From Spirochaetia bacterium (GTDB lineage Bacteria > Spirochaetota > Spirochaetia > Treponematales > Treponemataceae): 22,615 nt of DNA. Position numbers and translations under genes: made by a program. Shown in pieces: positions 1 through 7,172 of the stretch. The stretch spans positions 1 through 22,615 of the forward strand of contig CAAGIR010000119.1 of assembly GCA_900769975.1 (NCBI GenBank), read 5' to 3'. The notes beneath the pieces are model-generated. The model was given only the letters and a program-made list of their open reading frames with translations. It was not told the DNA's origin and ran no database searches. The number at the start of each line of letters is the position of its first letter. The first letter of the stretch is position 1.

Positions 1-1
1 A

Positions 2-70
2 ACTCCGGATGAAGTTTACGAAGCAAGTTTGATAACAAATAGATTGAAGACAAAACCTATGGCTGCTTAA
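2..70 (+). CDS. Transposase C-terminus, IS3 type (partial, cut by window edge)
   Basis: Only the last 22 codons and a TAA stop are in the window. They begin TPDEVYEASL, the typical end of the DDE integrase core of IS3-family OrfB proteins, where a 'PHSALGYKTPDEVY'-like stretch precedes a short variable tail. An IS3-like terminal inverted repeat follows about 20 bp after the stop, which supports the call. The full element must lie to the left, so whether it is intact cannot be judged. It could also be an IS481-type relative, which shares this C-terminal motif. Confidence 0.72.
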   Translation, partial: TPDEVYEASLITNRLKTKPMAA

Positions 71-91
71 TTCGTTATTTTTGAAAAAAAA

Positions 92-113
92 TGTCTGGAC
101 AAAGGGCTTAGCA
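92..113 (+). repeat. Right terminal inverted repeat of the IS3-type element
   Basis: The stretch TGTCTGGACAAAGGG followed by CTTAGCA reads on the other strand as TGCTAAGCCCTTTGTCCAGACA. This has the TG...CA border and the CCCTTTGTC-AGACA core common at ends of IS3-family elements. The exact outer border (about position 113) is inferred because the left end is outside the window. The next gene begins only about 8 bp beyond. Confidence 0.55.
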
Positions 114-120
114 TAAAGTC

Positions 121-498
121 ATGGAAAGTAAAAAAAAGTTCAAATATTCAAAAAAAATTATCTCAAATTCTATTGTCTATAAAATTTCCATGACAATTAA
201 TCTTGCTTTTTTTCTTTTTTGTATTATACTTCTCCTGCTGTATTTTATAGGCAATTATCAGGATTTTCAGGATTCCAGCCAGTGCATAATTCTGTCAATT
301 TTGTTTTATTCGTCTATTTTTAATTCGTTTTTTTCTTTTTTACTGCTTATAGAAAGCGTAATAAAAATTTTCAGTGAAAATAAGAAAATACGTCACATTA
401 TTAACTCTTTTTTTTTAATAATAGTAATAATTTTTGGAATCTTTTGCATTTCATTTTCAAATATAATTATGTTTTTTTCTGAAGGATTTGGTTTATGA
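121..498 (+). CDS. Small membrane protein of unknown function
   Basis: A 125-residue protein with a lysine-rich N-terminus (about residues 3-20) and three strongly hydrophobic segments at about 23-45, 55-80 and 92-117, so an integral inner-membrane protein. No family is recognised. The ATG lies about 8 bp after the predicted IS end and has no clear Shine-Dalgarno sequence. The native upstream region may therefore have been replaced by the insertion sequence, and the true N-terminus is uncertain. Its stop overlaps the start of the CCA-adding enzyme gene (ATGA), so the two are translationally coupled. Coupling says they are co-expressed but not that they share a function. Confidence 0.6.
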   Translation: MESKKKFKYSKKIISNSIVYKISMTINLAFFLFCIILLLLYFIGNYQDFQDSSQCIILSILFYSSIFNSFFSFLLLIESVIKIFSENKKIRHIINSFFLIIVIIFGIFCISFSNIIMFFSEGFGL

Positions 499-1937
499 TT
501 TTTGATTTTTTGCAATTTTTTCGTTTAAAAAAAGTTAATATTCCTAAAATATTGCAGGATTTTTATAAAGTATTTGAAAAGAATGGATTTCAAGCATATT
601 TGGTGGGAGGGGCTGTGCGTGATATTTGTCTGAAAAAAAAACCTTCCGACTGGGACATTGCAACAAATGCAACGCCTCAAGATGTAATGAAAATGTTTAA
701 ATTTGTCGTTCCTACTGGTTTTGAACATGGAACTGTAACCGTTCATTTTAATAAAACAGAAATTGAAGTTACAACTTTTAGAACTGAATCAGGTTATTCT
801 GATGCCCGTCATCCAGATCAAATTAATTATGCAGCGACTATTGAAGAAGATTTGGCACGTCGTGATTTTACTATGAACGCAATTGCTGTAAATCTGAAAA
901 ACGGGAAAATTGTTGATCCGTATGGCGGACAAAAAGATATAAAAAAAAGGCTTATCCGCACAGTAGGAAATGCTCACGAACGATTTATGGAGGACGGATT
1001 AAGACCCATTCGAGCCCTTCGTTTTGCTTCAAAGTTAGGTTTTGCAATTGAAGAAAAAACGTATCAGGAAATATCACAAAAAGATGTTCAAAATAAAATT
1101 ACAAGCATTTCTATCGAGCGTTTCAGAGATGAATTTGAAAAGATGATGCTGTCAAAAAAGCCTTCTGTTGCATTAAAACTTATGGAAGAAACTGGAATTT
1201 TAAATCTTTTTATCCCAGAATTTTCAAAATGCCGTGGTTGCATTCAAAGTGATTACAGGGCATTTCATAAATTTGATGTTCTTGACCACCTTTTCTATGC
1301 CTGTGACGGTGCACCAGAAAATAAGCTGAATGTCCGTCTTGCATCCCTTTTTCATGATATTGGAAAACCAGATGCAAAAAATATCACTATGCAGGAAGTT
1401 TTTGATTCAAAAGAATGTTGCAAAAAAAATCTTGAAACTATAACTTTTTATAACCACGAAAAATATAGTGCAGAGATTACTCAAAAAATCATGACAAGAT
1501 TGAAATTTTCAAATGAAATGATTAAAAATGTAATTCATCTTGTAAAAGAACATATGTTTCATTATGAAGAAAACTGGACAAATGCGGCAGTCAGACGTTT
1601 TATAATTCGTGTGGGTAAGGAAAATCTTGAAGATTTATACGATTTACGCTTTGCTGATATGTATGGAATGTGGAATCAGAAAATTGAAATAAAATACAGT
1701 GAACCAGTGGCTTTACTTCTTGAATTAAAAGAAAGAATTAACGAAGAACTTATGAAACAAAATGCCCTTTCTCTAAAAGATTTAAACGTAAACGGAAAAG
1801 ATTTGATGGAAAACGGAATTCCTGCTGGCAAAAAATTGGGTGAAATTCTAAATCATCTTTTGAACTGCGTAATTGAAGATCCGTCTTTAAATTCACGAGA
1901 AAAACTTTTAGAAATAGTCAAAAACATTGACAAATAA
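495..1937 (+). CDS. cca: CCA-adding tRNA nucleotidyltransferase with HD domain
   Basis: A class II nucleotidyltransferase that adds or repairs the 3' CCA of tRNAs from CTP and ATP without a template. Visible motifs in order: GGAVRD (38-43); the metal-binding DWD (D52, D54); RRDFTMNA (122-129); DPYGG (141-145); EDGLRPIRALRF (166-177), which contains the nucleotide-selecting EDxxR-type motif. The C-terminal half carries an HD phosphohydrolase-like domain with LDHLF (H265), HD at 287-288 and H321. At 480 residues it has normal length for HD-containing members. AAGGA lies 8 bp before the ATG, inside the upstream gene, which fixes the start and couples translation. A poly(A) polymerase (PcnA) of the same superfamily is the main alternative. 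The neighbouring tRNA gene lacks an encoded CCA, consistent with a need for this activity. Confidence 0.9.
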   Translation: MIFDFLQFFRLKKVNIPKILQDFYKVFEKNGFQAYLVGGAVRDICLKKKPSDWDIATNATPQDVMKMFKFVVPTGFEHGTVTVHFNKTEIEVTTFRTESGYSDARHPDQINYAATIEEDLARRDFTMNAIAVNLKNGKIVDPYGGQKDIKKRLIRTVGNAHERFMEDGLRPIRALRFASKLGFAIEEKTYQEISQKDVQNKITSISIERFRDEFEKMMLSKKPSVALKLMEETGILNLFIPEFSKCRGCIQSDYRAFHKFDVLDHLFYACDGAPENKLNVRLASLFHDIGKPDAKNITMQEVFDSKECCKKNLETITFYNHEKYSAEITQKIMTRLKFSNEMIKNVIHLVKEHMFHYEENWTNAAVRRFIIRVGKENLEDLYDLRFADMYGMWNQKIEIKYSEPVALLLELKERINEELMKQNALSLKDLNVNGKDLMENGIPAGKKLGEILNHLLNCVIEDPSLNSREKLLEIVKNIDK

Positions 1938-1955
1938 TCGATTTTTTAATAGAAT
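1927..1955 (+). promoter_or_regulatory. Sigma70-type promoter of tRNA-Leu
   Basis: A perfect -35 hexamer TTGACA (1927-1932) is followed by a 17-bp spacer and the -10 hexamer TAGAAT (1950-1955). Transcription would start near 1962, about 9 bp before the mature tRNA 5' end. The -35 box lies within the last codons of the CCA-adding enzyme gene. Confidence 0.82.
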
Positions 1956-1970
1956 TATTTACATTGTTTT

Positions 1971-2054
1971 GCCCGGATGGCGGAATTGGTAGACGCGCTT
2001 GGTTCAGGTCCAAGTGAAAGCAATTTCATAGGAGTTCAAGTCTCCTTTCGGGTA
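1971..2054 (+). tRNA. tRNA-Leu (anticodon CAG)
   Basis: The cloverleaf can be drawn by hand. The acceptor stem is GCCCGGA paired with TTCGGGT (with G-T pairs at the first and sixth positions) and the discriminator is A at 2054. The anticodon stem is CTTGG/CCAAG with loop TTCAGGT, giving anticodon CAG at 2005-2007. A long class II variable arm has the stem TGAAA/TTTCA, as expected for leucine. The T arm is AGGAG-TTCAAGT-CTCCT. CCA is not encoded (ATTC follows), so it must be added post-transcriptionally. The 3' 51 bp overlap the end of a leftward pseudouridine synthase gene. Confidence 0.96.
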
Positions 2055-2813
2055 TTCAAATTCAAGTTTTGTTGCTGTAAACTTTAAATCATCTTCATCG
2101 AAATGCTGGAGATGATTATTTTTTTTAACTTCATCAATTTCTATTCTAAAATTAGAATTGTAAAGCTTATCATTTTTTATGGGAAAACCTATCCACGCCA
2201 AATGACTGCGAACCTGGTGTCTGAATCCCTGAGTTATTTTACATTCTGCAAAATATTTTTCTCCATTTTTTGAAATAGCTATGCAAGTTTCATATTCTTT
2301 TTGTTTCCCAACTTTTTGTAAGGAAGATTTATTACTTTTTTCTGTTACGGGGCGCACTTCCCTGCTGTTTTTTCCATAAGAGCGAAAAAATGATTTAATT
2401 TTAATTTCAGATTTTAAAGGTTGAATATTAATGATATTTTCTGCATTTTCTGGAAGCGGCGGAAAAGAGCCTAAGGAAAGTGCATTATCTTTTATACAAT
2501 CACATTCTGCAATATAAGTTTTTATGAATTTATTTTGATTTTGCTGTTCTGTCAAAAAATCATAACTTTGCTGGGAAGTACAGATTAATAAAAGTCCGTC
2601 TGTCGCTGTATCAAGCCGATGTAAAAGTCCATATTCAATTTCTTTTTTCCCTTTCACCTGTTTTATTTGTGGAAAAAGCTGCATCGCCTGGTAAAGAGCA
2701 TTATCTGTATCAGTTTTTGACAAAGGTGCCGACGGTAAATTTTTTGGTTTATAAATAATGAGAAACGGTTTTTCAGAAGTCGGCTCAGTAATTATTTTTA
2801 TTTTTATTTTCAT
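2004..2813 (-). CDS. RluA-family pseudouridine synthase, divergent, no S4 domain
   Basis: A predicted RNA uridine-to-pseudouridine isomerase of 269 residues. It has the catalytic-loop motif LLHRLDTATDG with D68 as the nucleophile and the C-terminal GFRHQVRSHLAWIGFPI signature of the RluA family. There is no N-terminal S4 domain, and residues of about 130-175 form an unusual basic insertion (KSFFRSYGKNSREVRP). The target RNA cannot be told from sequence; 23S rRNA or tRNA sites are both possible for this family. Only 2 bp separate it from the upstream RluD-like gene, so it is the last gene of the operon. No clear Shine-Dalgarno is seen. Its final 16 codons and stop lie antisense to tRNA-Leu, so the extreme C-terminus (about YPKGDLNSYEIAFTWT) is constrained by the tRNA rather than by enzyme function. 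Confidence 0.85.
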   Translation of the reverse strand: MKIKIKIITEPTSEKPFLIIYKPKNLPSAPLSKTDTDNALYQAMQLFPQIKQVKGKKEIEYGLLHRLDTATDGLLLICTSQQSYDFLTEQQNQNKFIKTYIAECDCIKDNALSLGSFPPLPENAENIINIQPLKSEIKIKSFFRSYGKNSREVRPVTEKSNKSSLQKVGKQKEYETCIAISKNGEKYFAECKITQGFRHQVRSHLAWIGFPIKNDKLYNSNFRIEIDEVKKNNHLQHFDEDDLKFTATKLEFEYPKGDLNSYEIAFTWT

Positions 2814-2815
2814 TT

Positions 2816-3787
2816 TTATAAAATCGTTCGCGGATATTTTTTCTTTAATTTTTTTTCTATTTCGATAAAACGTTCTGGTGTTTTTGTAATAAAGGTGGTG
2901 TATTCCTTTTTTCTGCTATTTGGCAGCATAATTTTTAATTGAACTGAATGAAGCATAAGTGTCGCTTCAGGGAAATTTGAATCAGTTTTGTTATAAATGG
3001 AATCGCCCAAAATCGGACAGCCCAGATATTTCATGTGAACTCTGATTTGGTGTGTTCTTCCTGTTTTAATTCTGACCCTCATTAAAGAATAATTACCGTA
3101 ACATGAAATACAGTGATAAATTGTACGTGCATATTTCCCTTCTGAAGTGTCTGTTACAGCTTTAAAACGATGACGGTTTTTAGGATCGCGGATAATTTGT
3201 GTTTTGATTTCTCCAGTTCTTTTTGGAGGTCGTCCATTACAAATGAGGATATATTCTTTTTGAAGCGATTTGTTTTTAAATTGATTTTGGAGAAATTCTT
3301 CTGCATCTCTGTTTTTTGCAGTTATTATAATGCCAGAAGTTTCTTTATCTAAACGGTGTACAATTCCAGGTCTACGTCGTTCAAGAATTTCTACGGCAGA
3401 GCCTTCTTTTATCTGACTTATTGAATTACGCCCCCAATGAAATAAAAGTGCATTTACAAGCGTTCCAGTCCAGTTTCCGCATGCAGGATGAGTCACCATT
3501 CCCTGCTTTTTATTCACGACAGTAACACTTTCATCTTCATAAATAATGTCAAGTGGAATATTTTCTGCTTCGATGTTGTCGGGGATATTATCTTCCCATT
3601 GAATGTCAATCTGGTCGCCGGCTTTTACCTTTGCAGAAAGTTTAACTTTTTTTCCATTAACAAGAATTTCTGTTACTCCGCTTTTTAATTTAGAACGGTT
3701 CATACCATTTGGAAGTGAAGCAATATATTTATCTAAACGAATTGTATCTTCATATTCTAAAGGTACTTTTGCACTAAAAAAAGGCAT
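2816..3787 (-). CDS. RluA/RluD-family large-subunit pseudouridine synthase with S4 domain
   Basis: A 323-residue pseudouridine synthase. Residues 17-66 look like an S4 RNA-binding domain (RLDKYIASL ... EILVNGKKVK ... KAGDQIDI). The catalytic domain follows, with GIVHRLDKETSG (catalytic D147) and the RIKTGRTHQIRVHMKYLGCPILGD signature near the C-terminus. The architecture matches RluD/RluC enzymes acting on 23S rRNA helices; RluD (helix 69) is the closest guess, but the target is not provable here. Its ATG overlaps the upstream stop as TAATG, with AGGA just before, so translation is coupled to the preceding secreted-protein gene. Confidence 0.9.
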   Translation of the reverse strand: MPFFSAKVPLEYEDTIRLDKYIASLPNGMNRSKLKSGVTEILVNGKKVKLSAKVKAGDQIDIQWEDNIPDNIEAENIPLDIIYEDESVTVVNKKQGMVTHPACGNWTGTLVNALLFHWGRNSISQIKEGSAVEILERRRPGIVHRLDKETSGIIITAKNRDAEEFLQNQFKNKSLQKEYILICNGRPPKRTGEIKTQIIRDPKNRHRFKAVTDTSEGKYARTIYHCISCYGNYSLMRVRIKTGRTHQIRVHMKYLGCPILGDSIYNKTDSNFPEATLMLHSVQLKIMLPNSRKKEYTTFITKTPERFIEIEKKLKKKYPRTIL

Positions 3788-4290
3788 TATTCCTGCACCT
3801 CCAGAACAGGCTGATTTTCATCATTATCCTTATCAATGATAATTGGTGTGGCATCTTCATCCTGACTTAACGGTATTATATAAATATTTTGATTTTCTAA
3901 CTGCTGTTGTTTTTTCTTTTTGGAACGTTTCATAAGGTTTATAAAATAATCGGTTAATGCAATTCCGACAGATATTCCTATTGAAGTTAATAAAATTCCG
4001 AACTGTTCTTCTGTAGAATATGATGAAGTGGCAAAAGGATTTGGGGAATATGCTGAATCAAAACCATTATTTGCCCATCTTATTCCCGAATATACAAAAC
4101 TTGTGTCAAGTGTAACAAAAGGAATAGAACCAAGTGCTATTATTTCAAAACGGCGTAAATCTTGAAGACTTTGTGGCATCGTTGTTTCTTCATAAGGCAA
4201 TGGAGTTGTATCTTCGCTGAAGGCAGGCAACGTAATGTTTATCAATAGAGAAAAAAAAAAAATTTTTAAGATTTTTGATTTTAATTTCAT
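3787..4290 (-). CDS. Predicted exported or membrane-anchored protein, unknown function
   Basis: A 167-residue protein with a likely signal peptide (MKLKSKILKIFFFSLLI... cleaved after about PAFS, residue 25) and a second hydrophobic stretch at about 98-118 (FGILLTSIGISVGIALTDYF). A strongly basic patch follows (KRSKKKK), then an acidic, low-complexity tail. This suggests a periplasmic N-terminal part, one membrane span and a cytoplasmic tail. No family is recognised. It overlaps both neighbours (ATGA with the YggS-type gene, TAATG with the pseudouridine synthase), so it is co-translated with them. Probably a lineage-restricted protein. Confidence 0.72.
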   Translation of the reverse strand: MKLKSKILKIFFFSLLINITLPAFSEDTTPLPYEETTMPQSLQDLRRFEIIALGSIPFVTLDTSFVYSGIRWANNGFDSAYSPNPFATSSYSTEEQFGILLTSIGISVGIALTDYFINLMKRSKKKKQQQLENQNIYIIPLSQDEDATPIIIDKDNDENQPVLEVQE

Positions 4291-4997
4291 TTTGACGGTC
4301 TTTCTCCAAAAATTGCAGTTCCTACACGTACTATTGTAGAACCTTCTTCTATTGCAATTTCAAAATCATTAGACATTCCCATTGAAAGTTCTGTTAATTC
4401 TAACTGCGGATAATCTTTTTTTATTTTTTCTGATAATTGACGTGTTTGAATGAATGATTTTCTGATTAATGCTTCGTCATTTGTAAAAGGAGCCATCGTC
4501 ATAAACCCTTTAGGCATAATGTGTGGAAAATTATTTTTTGCACAAGAATCCACCGCTTTGTAAAGTAATTCTTCTGATGTAAAACCTGACTTTGAATCTT
4601 CAGCAGTGTGGATTTCAAACAAAATCTGAATTTTTTTGTTGATTTTTGCACATTGTTTTTCAATTTCTTCCAAAAGTTCAATTCTATCCACAGATTCTAT
4701 GCAATCGGCAATTTTTACAATTGATTTTACCTTATTTGATTGAAGCTGCCCTATTTGATGTAGTGTAATTTTTGATTTTATTTGTGATAAAGGCGGTTCA
4801 CCAAATTTTTGTACGGCTTCCTGAACTCTGTTTTCTCCAAAAAAGAACTGATTATTTTCAATAGCCTGTAAAATTTCTTCAACAGGGTGAAATTTGCTTA
4901 CAGCCATGAGTTTTACATCAGCATCATTTCTTCCGCTTTTCTTTGCTGCCGATAAAATTTTATTTTTTATTATTTCAAGATTGTCTTTTATCATCAT
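4287..4997 (-). CDS. yggS: YggS/PROSC-family pyridoxal-phosphate homeostasis protein
   Basis: A PLP-binding protein that buffers free pyridoxal phosphate and affects amino-acid and keto-acid balance; it has no established enzymatic reaction. At 236 residues it has family length. Visible motifs: LMAVSKFHP with the PLP lysine K35; FGENRVQEA; LHQIGQLQSNK; GFMTMAPF; and the C-terminal phosphate-binding stretch LSMGMSNDFEIAIEEGSTIVRVGTAIFG. The protein may start at either of two adjacent ATGs (MM), and the Shine-Dalgarno is weak. It overlaps the next gene by 4 bp. Confidence 0.93.
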   Translation of the reverse strand: MMIKDNLEIIKNKILSAAKKSGRNDADVKLMAVSKFHPVEEILQAIENNQFFFGENRVQEAVQKFGEPPLSQIKSKITLHQIGQLQSNKVKSIVKIADCIESVDRIELLEEIEKQCAKINKKIQILFEIHTAEDSKSGFTSEELLYKAVDSCAKNNFPHIMPKGFMTMAPFTNDEALIRKSFIQTRQLSEKIKKDYPQLELTELSMGMSNDFEIAIEEGSTIVRVGTAIFGERPSK

Positions 4998-5022
4998 GCA
5001 TCATCTCTATGAATTTTTTCAT

Positions 5023-5883
5023 TTAATTAAGGTCATTTATAATATCTGATAATTTGAGTAACTCGTCAATAGTCAAAACTTCAGCTCTTTTCATAATGTC
5101 AATATCTGCTTTATTCAAACATTCAACTGCAATATCATTATTATTTAAAAATTGTGAAAGATTATTTCTGACAGTTTTCCGTCGTGAACTAAAAAGCGCT
5201 CTCTGCATTTTTACAAATAATTTTGGATTGTTACAGCGTGGAAAATCTTCTTTTTTTGTAAACAAGACAGCTCTGGAATCAACATTTGGTTTTGGCCAGA
5301 AATTACCGCCTGCTAAATCCATTATGTTTTTTACATCGTAAGCCCACTGGCATAAAACAGAAAATGAAGAATAATCATCCTGTGATGGTTTTGATGTCAT
5401 TCTTTGGGCAACTTCTTTTTGGACTGTAAAAACACATCTGTCAAAACGTATGTTGTTTTCAATTGTATCTGCAATTATTGTTGCAGCAATGTTGTAAGGA
5501 AGATTTCCAAAGAAACGGTCTGGAAGCGATGTTGTTTCAAGATAATTTTTCCAGGTTTTTAAAACATCGCCTTCTACAAGGAAAAATTTTCCGCTTTCTT
5601 CATATTCTACAAAAAACTGCTTTACCATCGAAGCAAATCCTCTGTCTATTTCAAAAGCCGTCAATTTTGCTTTTCTTTCGAGGATTTCACTTGTCATCGC
5701 ACCAAGTCCTGGTCCAACTTCCCAAACACTTGTATTTTCATCAATTTGTAAAAAGTCTATGATTTTTTTTCTTGCATCTGCATTAACCAGAAAGTTCTGA
5801 CCGAATTTTTTCTGCATGGAAAATCCGTTCTGATCTAGAAATTGTTTTAATTCCAAAGGCGAATTGTAATCTGGATGTTTCAA
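5023..5883 (-). CDS. rsmA: 16S rRNA dimethyladenosine transferase (KsgA/RsmA)
   Basis: An SAM-dependent enzyme that dimethylates two adjacent adenines in the 3' hairpin of 16S rRNA during small-subunit assembly. The 286-residue protein shows KKFGQNFL (25-32), the SAM motif EVGPGLGAMT (55-64), the acidic ribose-binding residue E78, EGDVL (104-108) and the catalytic NLPYN motif (127-131), followed by the family C-terminal helical domain with SSRRKTVRNNL. The start is TTG at 5883, supported by GGAG 6 nt upstream; no ATG fits the conserved N-terminus. A TGATATAAC extended -10-like sequence lies just before, so an internal promoter is possible. It is 32 bp after the ComEC-like gene. Confidence 0.95.
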   Translation of the reverse strand: MKHPDYNSPLELKQFLDQNGFSMQKKFGQNFLVNADARKKIIDFLQIDENTSVWEVGPGLGAMTSEILERKAKLTAFEIDRGFASMVKQFFVEYEESGKFFLVEGDVLKTWKNYLETTSLPDRFFGNLPYNIAATIIADTIENNIRFDRCVFTVQKEVAQRMTSKPSQDDYSSFSVLCQWAYDVKNIMDLAGGNFWPKPNVDSRAVLFTKKEDFPRCNNPKLFVKMQRALFSSRRKTVRNNLSQFLNNNDIAVECLNKADIDIMKRAEVLTIDELLKLSDIINDLN

Positions 5884-5915
5884 ATTTTTCTCCGTTATAT
5901 CATTTCTTGTGTAAC

Positions 5916-7172
5916 TTATGTAATTTTTATTGAAGGTATTTTTGAAAAAAAATTTACTAAAAATTTAATTACAGTATACAAAATATTCACAAAAAATCCA
6001 CTATAAATTTGAATGATTGGAAAAATTAAACTTAAAATAATCAGTATCAAACCTGAATAAATGAATAAAGTTATTAAAGGAGAAACAACCGTCGTTGCAA
6101 TAATTCCAATAGGACTGAAAGTTCCAAAAAGTTTTAGAGAAACTGGCGCTGTAAAAATTTGGGCACCCGTTGAAGAAGAAACTGAAGCAGCCAGCATTTT
6201 TGGGAAAATTTTGGATAAAATTCTGTTGAGGAAGCTATTTGTCAATAAAATACCAGCTAAAGCACCATACGATAAAATAAACCCGGCATTTTGAATGTCG
6301 CCAGGACAAATAAAACTTTGGAACAAAAATGAAAAACATAGAATTAAAATCATATCAGGTTTTTCAGTACCGCTCATCGTAGCTATAAGACTTAACAAAG
6401 CACATATAAATGCACGAAGCAGCGATGGAGAAAAACCTGCAAACCAGACAAAAAGAATAAGCACAAGAATACGGATTAAATATGTAAGTTTTTTTCTGCC
6501 AAGTTTATCGCCGCAAAAAACTGCAATAGCCGAAAACATAGACAGATGCATTCCAGACAAAGCAAGAATATGAGATAAACCTGCAAGCCTGAACGCATCG
6601 GAAGTCTTTTTTTCTGTATATTCTCTCGCACCCGATAACAAAGCCAGAAGCAAACCGCCAGCTTCTCCCCAACTGTACATTAATCTTTTAAACTGTAATC
6701 TGCACAACGCCCTGAACTTGCATATTTTTCCGTTTGTTGAGTTTTCCCAAAAAACTGACTCGCATTTACTCACATAAAAAGCATTGTTTTTAAACTTGCC
6801 GTTCAAACTGTAAATTCCGCCTGTTTCATAAAGAAAAGAGCCTTTTTTTTGTGACGAAGAATACAATTTTCCTGGAAAAAACGCCTCTACGCTTTCACTT
6901 GGAATATAAACTTTTACTTTTCCACTGGCAGAAGATTTCACACCACCGCCGCTTTCTGCATACAAAGCAAAACCTGTAGCACCATAGAATTTTTCGTTCT
7001 CGCATTTCGAAGGCGAAGACAACAGCCTCAATTGAATAAAACAAACATCATCTTCACAAATCAAAGATTTAAGTTTATTTTTTTCAGGAATTTTAAACAA
7101 TCCAGAATAAAAAATAAAAGCACAGATTACTGCAGCAAGAAAAAAAGGTTTTGTAAAATATTTTATCACCAT
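5916..7172 (-). CDS. ComEC/Rec2-family membrane protein, without nuclease-like C-terminal domain
   Basis: A 418-residue polytopic protein. A first membrane span (about 10-27) is followed by an extracytoplasmic region of about 130 residues, then the ComEC competence domain from about 170 onward, including LLLALLSGAREY and the hallmark GLSHILALSGMHLSM, and about eight hydrophobic helices. Full ComEC proteins are 700-800 residues with a C-terminal metallo-beta-lactamase domain. That domain is absent here, and there is no frameshifted remnant because the next gene (KsgA) starts 32 bp later. ComEC normally moves single-stranded DNA across the inner membrane; whether this short form does so is unknown. 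The start overlaps the upstream gene by 7 bp (ATGGTGA) with GGA upstream. Confidence 0.82.
   Translation of the reverse strand: MVIKYFTKPFFLAAVICAFIFYSGLFKIPEKNKLKSLICEDDVCFIQLRLLSSPSKCENEKFYGATGFALYAESGGGVKSSASGKVKVYIPSESVEAFFPGKLYSSSQKKGSFLYETGGIYSLNGKFKNNAFYVSKCESVFWENSTNGKICKFRALCRLQFKRLMYSWGEAGGLLLALLSGAREYTEKKTSDAFRLAGLSHILALSGMHLSMFSAIAVFCGDKLGRKKLTYLIRILVLILFVWFAGFSPSLLRAFICALLSLIATMSGTEKPDMILILCFSFLFQSFICPGDIQNAGFILSYGALAGILLTNSFLNRILSKIFPKMLAASVSSSTGAQIFTAPVSLKLFGTFSPIGIIATTVVSPLITLFIYSGLILIILSLIFPIIQIYSGFFVNILYTVIKFLVNFFSKIPSIKIT

Noticed and set aside
5054..5341. Plus-strand open frame inside rsmA (also similar ones at 3603-3839, 6061-6573, 14621-14911)
   Set aside because: They are antisense shadows of well-supported genes, with no family resemblance and no sensible start signals.
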